Translations under genes and position numbers: made by a program
Virus record (IMG/VR): IMGVR_UViG_3300025873_000050
Location: 1-23,485 of that record
DNA from: a virus
Length of the DNA: 23,485 nt
Direction: 5' to 3' (one strand)
Part shown: positions 20,840-23,485 of the stretch, one piece after another
How the letters are laid out: each line of letters begins with the position of its first letter
Position numbering within the stretch: position 1 is the stretch's first letter
Notes under the pieces: model-generated
Told to the model about the DNA's origin: nothing
Databases searched by the model: none
What the model saw: only the letters and a program-made list of their open reading frames with translations

Positions 20840-21067
20840 TTAATTATCTTCACTAACTAATTCGTACTTAGCTACGGTTGTGGTAGTTCCCCACCTTGTA
20901 GGTACTTTCGTGCTAGTTGTTCTTATATTAACCCCATCCTCCTTTAGATTAAAGATAGTAGCACTGAGTCGGGTATTCCCTAAATCTCTAATTGCTTCTA
21001 ATGGTGTTATTTCCTTGTAATAGTTTAGGTATTTTAATAACCTTGTTTTGTGACTTTCCTTTGACAT
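20840..21067 (-). CDS. HTH_39-like winged-helix protein
   Basis: 75 residues from the ATG at 21067 (MSKESHKTRLLKYL), chosen to leave a small gap after the previous stop; an ATG six codons earlier is possible. The pattern, KYLNYYKEITPLEAIRDLG, TRLSATIFNLKEDGVNIRT, then a Gly turn (TRWGTTTTVAKYELV), matches the HTH_39 winged helix common in phages. It probably binds DNA as a regulator. It sits just upstream of the 350-nt non-coding region, a possible site of action. Confidence 0.72.
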   Translation of the reverse strand: MSKESHKTRLLKYLNYYKEITPLEAIRDLGNTRLSATIFNLKEDGVNIRTTSTKVPTRWGTTTTVAKYELVSEDN

Positions 21068-21072
21068 AGTTT

Positions 21073-21240
21073 CTAGCTTTTCCAATTAATTAAATCGTTT
21101 TTAATTTGTTCCTTTTCTTTTTCAGGTAAATTGTCAAATAGATATTCAATTTCATCTATTGGCTCTGAACACTCACTAAGTAACCACTTAGCGTATTTCA
21201 ACCCTACTTTCTCGTTTTGTAGCTCTTTCATCTTTCCCAT
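21073..21240 (-). CDS. Small acidic helical protein, unknown
   Basis: 55 residues from the ATG at 21240 (MGKMKELQNEKVGLKYAKWL), which leaves a 4-nt gap after the previous gene; an upstream ATG at 21288 would overlap by 44 nt. The rest is acidic (EPIDEIEYLFDNLPEKEKEQ). Not recognised. Confidence 0.55.
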   Translation of the reverse strand: MGKMKELQNEKVGLKYAKWLLSECSEPIDEIEYLFDNLPEKEKEQIKNDLINWKS

Positions 21241-21244
21241 AATT

Positions 21245-21511
21245 TTACCTCCTATCTCTAGTTTCGTGAGTACCTCTGTAATACTCAAATTTATCTAAAT
21301 ACTTTTCCTTCATAGCATTTAACGCCCAACCTTCACTACTAGACCAACCCGTAACAAGTTCCCAATTATCTTTAACTACAAACCCTTTACTTTTTGCGTC
21401 ATCTTTAACCTTAGTCCGTTTTTCTCGCCTACCTTTATTGTAGTCTGATAAACTCAGACCTTTAATAACTCTTTTGTTGCTATGTAAATATACTCCCTTA
21501 TCTTCTTTCAT
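21245..21511 (-). CDS. Small basic protein, unknown
   Basis: 88 residues, basic in the first half (SNKRVIKGLSLSDYNKGRRE, then KRTKVKDDAKSKGF) with aromatic residues later (NWELVTGWSSSEGWALNAMK, KFEYYRGTHE). It may be nucleic-acid binding, going only by charge. No motif recognised. It ends just before the 55-residue gene. Confidence 0.6.
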   Translation of the reverse strand: MKEDKGVYLHSNKRVIKGLSLSDYNKGRREKRTKVKDDAKSKGFVVKDNWELVTGWSSSEGWALNAMKEKYLDKFEYYRGTHETRDRR

Positions 21512-21533
21512 AACCTAATTCCCTTTTTTTAAA

Positions 21534-21734
21534 TTAGTAACTCGTTTCGTGAATGTGATTATCACACCCATCAAACTTACCACACATCCTAAGATATATA
21601 ACCCTACGTTTAAGGCTGTTTATAGACGCTCTAACGCCATAAAACCTACTTAAGTACCTTTGGGCTACCGAAGCCTCCTTACCCCTAGACACGCAGTCTA
21701 TTAGTACACTCTTAATTATACACTTTCTAAACAT
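21534..21734 (-). CDS. Small basic protein, possible HTH
   Basis: 66 residues. The central SRGKEASVAQRYLSRFYGVR and SINSLKRRVIYLR could form a helix-turn-helix, followed by a Cys/His-containing end (CGKFDGCDNHIH). The basic charge fits DNA binding. No family recognised. It follows a 118-nt gap containing repeated GGGGGTATGC motifs. Confidence 0.55.
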   Translation of the reverse strand: MFRKCIIKSVLIDCVSRGKEASVAQRYLSRFYGVRASINSLKRRVIYLRMCGKFDGCDNHIHETSY

Positions 21735-21786
21735 GACAATATATTTAAGTTATAAACTTTGTTATATAGTAAGCAGATTTAATTAG

Positions 21787-21835
21787 GGGTGTACCCACAT
21801 TTAAGCATACCCCCTCAAATTATAGGCATACCCCC
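21787..21835 (-). repeat. Repeated GGGGGTATGC motifs upstream of the 66-residue gene
   Basis: GCATACCCCC on the plus strand occurs at 21805-21814 and 21826-21835, exactly 21 nt (two helical turns) apart, and a related dyad GGGT-GT-ACCC lies at 21787-21796. Tandem sites on one helix face are typical of an operator. No clear promoter consensus lies nearby. Confidence 0.5.
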
Positions 21836-21852
21836 AATCAAACAACAACTAA

Positions 21853-22956
21853 CTAAAACATTACCTTAGCTTCTTCATAAAAACCACACCCATAACAGTG
21901 CTTATAAGCTGAATCCCCAGCTCCGTACTCTCTTTTTACCCCTCCACAAGAGCAAGGTTCTGAGTTATTAACATTGGAAGAGGTATCCACTACACAAAAG
22001 TCGCACCCATCGGTAGATATTGCCCCACATAAATCGCAACTCTCAAACTCTTTTGAGTTATTAACAATCTTTTTTTCTTCTTTAGGCTCACTTATTTTAG
22101 CAGTCTTATCCCAATTCCAAGAGTTACCACCTTGAGTTCCGTATATAGTAGTCCCGTAACTCTTATACCCATAGTTGTAACCCCCATAAGTATGCTCGGC
22201 TACGTGTTTGTGCATATTCTCCCCTAATGTAGTTATTAACTCTTTAATTAAGTCTAATGTATTTACAGCGTCTTTAACATTAACGTATTCCTTGCTTGAG
22301 TGTGGGTTATAATAACCACAACTCATATTAGCACAAGCTATCCCAATATCTTGAGAAATTTCGTGTACATCAGTTAAGCCCCCATCGGTTATTGAGTATC
22401 CGAACTTTTTTAAACTTGGGCTTATAAGGCTTTTAAACTTATCCCCAAACATTTTAACTCCCGAAGATTCTTGTACGAAATCTTTATTACCTTTCCTGTC
22501 ACACTCGAAAGCATAACCCACGTCGCTAAAGAAATCAGCGTCAGCTAAACTACTCCCTACGCAACCAATCTCCTCTTGAGCAAAGAAACATACCTTTATG
22601 TTATCAAAATGCCTTAAAGCCTCTAAACATATCCATATACCTACCTTATCATCCCCTCCAACGCCTACTTGTTGCATTTTATCAGAGTCATAGGCTACAA
22701 AATTGCCTTTAACACTATATACCTTATACCCTCTATATATATCGTGTACAGTATCGGTATGAGATACTACGCAAGGATAAACATCAGCCTTCCCTTTAGT
22801 AACATATAAATTGTCGTGTTGGTCTATCTCTACGTTAGATGCCCCCAACTCGTAACACTTTGCAGTTATAAAATCTAGAGTTTCCTCGTAATCATAACTT
22901 GTAGCTTGAGTACTCAATACTTCCTTTAAGCTACTTTTTAAATCATTGTACTTCAT
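21853..22956 (-). CDS. M20-type metallopeptidase with two C-terminal zinc ribbons
   Basis: 367 residues. Residues 1-250 match the di-zinc M20/PepT-like aminopeptidase core: VSHTDTV (His66, Asp68), VGGDDKVG (Asp102), AQEEIGCVG (Glu128/129, the catalytic base and a ligand), AFECDRKG (Asp153) and NPHSSKEYV (His219). All expected ligands are present, so the enzyme should be active on small peptides. After a Tyr/Gly-rich linker (about 255-285) come two four-Cys clusters, Cys307/310/318/321 and Cys335/337/354/357, which look like zinc ribbons. The combination is unusual for a phage. The target is unknown: peptide scavenging, or a host protein chosen by the ribbons. Confidence 0.82.
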   Translation of the reverse strand: MKYNDLKSSLKEVLSTQATSYDYEETLDFITAKCYELGASNVEIDQHDNLYVTKGKADVYPCVVSHTDTVHDIYRGYKVYSVKGNFVAYDSDKMQQVGVGGDDKVGIWICLEALRHFDNIKVCFFAQEEIGCVGSSLADADFFSDVGYAFECDRKGNKDFVQESSGVKMFGDKFKSLISPSLKKFGYSITDGGLTDVHEISQDIGIACANMSCGYYNPHSSKEYVNVKDAVNTLDLIKELITTLGENMHKHVAEHTYGGYNYGYKSYGTTIYGTQGGNSWNWDKTAKISEPKEEKKIVNNSKEFESCDLCGAISTDGCDFCVVDTSSNVNNSEPCSCGGVKREYGAGDSAYKHCYGCGFYEEAKVMF

Positions 22957-22978
22957 TTTTAGTTAGTTTTAGTTGTTT

Positions 22979-23440
22979 TTAAAATTGATAATTACCTACT
23001 TCACTTGATAACTTTCGAGTTTTGCCCTCAATCCCCGTAGCGTTTGCGAACTCTTTTTTAATCATCTCTACTAAAGGATGCCCTTTTAACATTCTGCCTA
23101 CCTCTGTTCTAACGCAGTCGGAAAGATTACGAGTTACCCCGAAAACATCCGTTATTGTATTAATCTCTCCTTGGAAATTGAATACTGTTACATTTTTATC
23201 GTATCTGTCGCAGTAACAAATCACTTCAGTTTTTAACCTTACAACCCCGTTAAGGATACAAGTTTTACTTTCGGGGACTTCTGAATAACTATCATTCCCC
23301 CTATCAGCAGAAACAAACTTTTTACTTTTGTGGTAATAGTTTCCGTCGTACTCACACACTCTTAATTCGCTTATGTGGAAGTAAGAATCATTCCCCTCGT
23401 GGGTTATTCTTTTTATAATTCGGTCTCCCTCTGTACTCAT
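22979..23440 (-). CDS. Unknown protein, possibly continuing past the window edge
   Basis: 153 residues from the ATG at 23440, ending at 22979. The frame stays open for 15 more codons to base 23485, so the true start may be outside the window. Regions such as NYYHKSKKFVSADRG, VICYCDRYDKNVTVFNF and VRTEVGRMLKGHPLVEMIKK suggest a mixed alpha/beta fold; a CYCDRYDKN cluster recalls a half zinc knuckle. No family recognised. It is encoded 22 nt ahead of the metallopeptidase, probably in one operon. Confidence 0.6.
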   Translation of the reverse strand: MSTEGDRIIKRITHEGNDSYFHISELRVCEYDGNYYHKSKKFVSADRGNDSYSEVPESKTCILNGVVRLKTEVICYCDRYDKNVTVFNFQGEINTITDVFGVTRNLSDCVRTEVGRMLKGHPLVEMIKKEFANATGIEGKTRKLSSEVGNYQF

Positions 23441-23485
23441 TATGTTATAGTACCCTTCTTCATTTAAAAATTCACTATGATGAAC

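Noticed and set aside
1-23485. CRISPR arrays, insertion sequences, integrase or attachment sites
   Set aside because: No regular spacer-repeat pattern, transposase or integrase motif, or long duplicated ends visible.

Overview
The window looks like part of the genome of a tailed phage (or prophage) of a Bacteroidetes host, probably a flavobacterium. The evidence is AT-rich DNA, almost no Shine-Dalgarno sequences, short A-rich leaders before start codons, intergenic promoters matching the Bacteroidetes consensus TAnnTTTG (sometimes with TTG about 19 nt upstream), and gene families common in Bacteroidetes phages (DUF3127 SSB-like, DUF5675, HTH_39). A 932-residue tape measure and the absence of sheath genes suggest a long non-contractile tail (siphovirus-like), with a tail of very roughly 140 nm. 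Family calls were made by eye from motifs; no database search was run. No terminase, integrase or DNA polymerase lies in the window.

Plus strand, 1-12272: virion and lysis module. The order is a tail/baseplate protein (cut at the left edge), tape measure, small HTH protein, ClpP-like prohead protease with a scaffold tail, major capsid, tail tube, portal, head-tail connector, holin-like protein, beta-rich virion protein, DUF5675 protein and two small membrane proteins. This is shuffled relative to the usual portal-protease-capsid-tube-tape order. Promoters at 5830 and 8616 and terminators at 7969 and 8583 split it into transcription units.

Minus strand, 23485-12265: early, DNA-metabolism and accessory module, read right to left. 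It holds an unknown protein, an M20-type metallopeptidase with two added zinc ribbons, small unknowns, and a winged-helix protein. A 350-nt non-coding region follows, with a consensus promoter and a structured leader. Then come a single-strand annealing protein, a 5'-3' exonuclease, an 85-residue protein, an SSB-like protein and a terminator. The replication set is a small unknown, a stand-alone DnaA domain IV protein, a NUMOD-like protein, an HTH initiator with a Phg_2220_C-like domain, and a DnaB-type helicase. After these come small genes, a type II tRNA with a GTC anticodon, a secreted protein, zinc-ribbon proteins, a T7-endonuclease-I-like resolvase, a promoter-terminator cassette that looks like a roughly 80-nt small RNA, and a metallophosphoesterase. 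The two modules converge at 12265-12272.

Together the minus-strand genes could open an origin (DnaA-like protein, initiator, helicase), coat and anneal single strands (SSB-like, annealing protein), process ends (FEN) and resolve junctions (endonuclease I). The most unusual signals are the chimeric tRNA, a leader RNA that shares ordered sequence blocks with that tRNA, the small-RNA cassette, two long out-of-frame gene overlaps, and several tiny membrane peptides.
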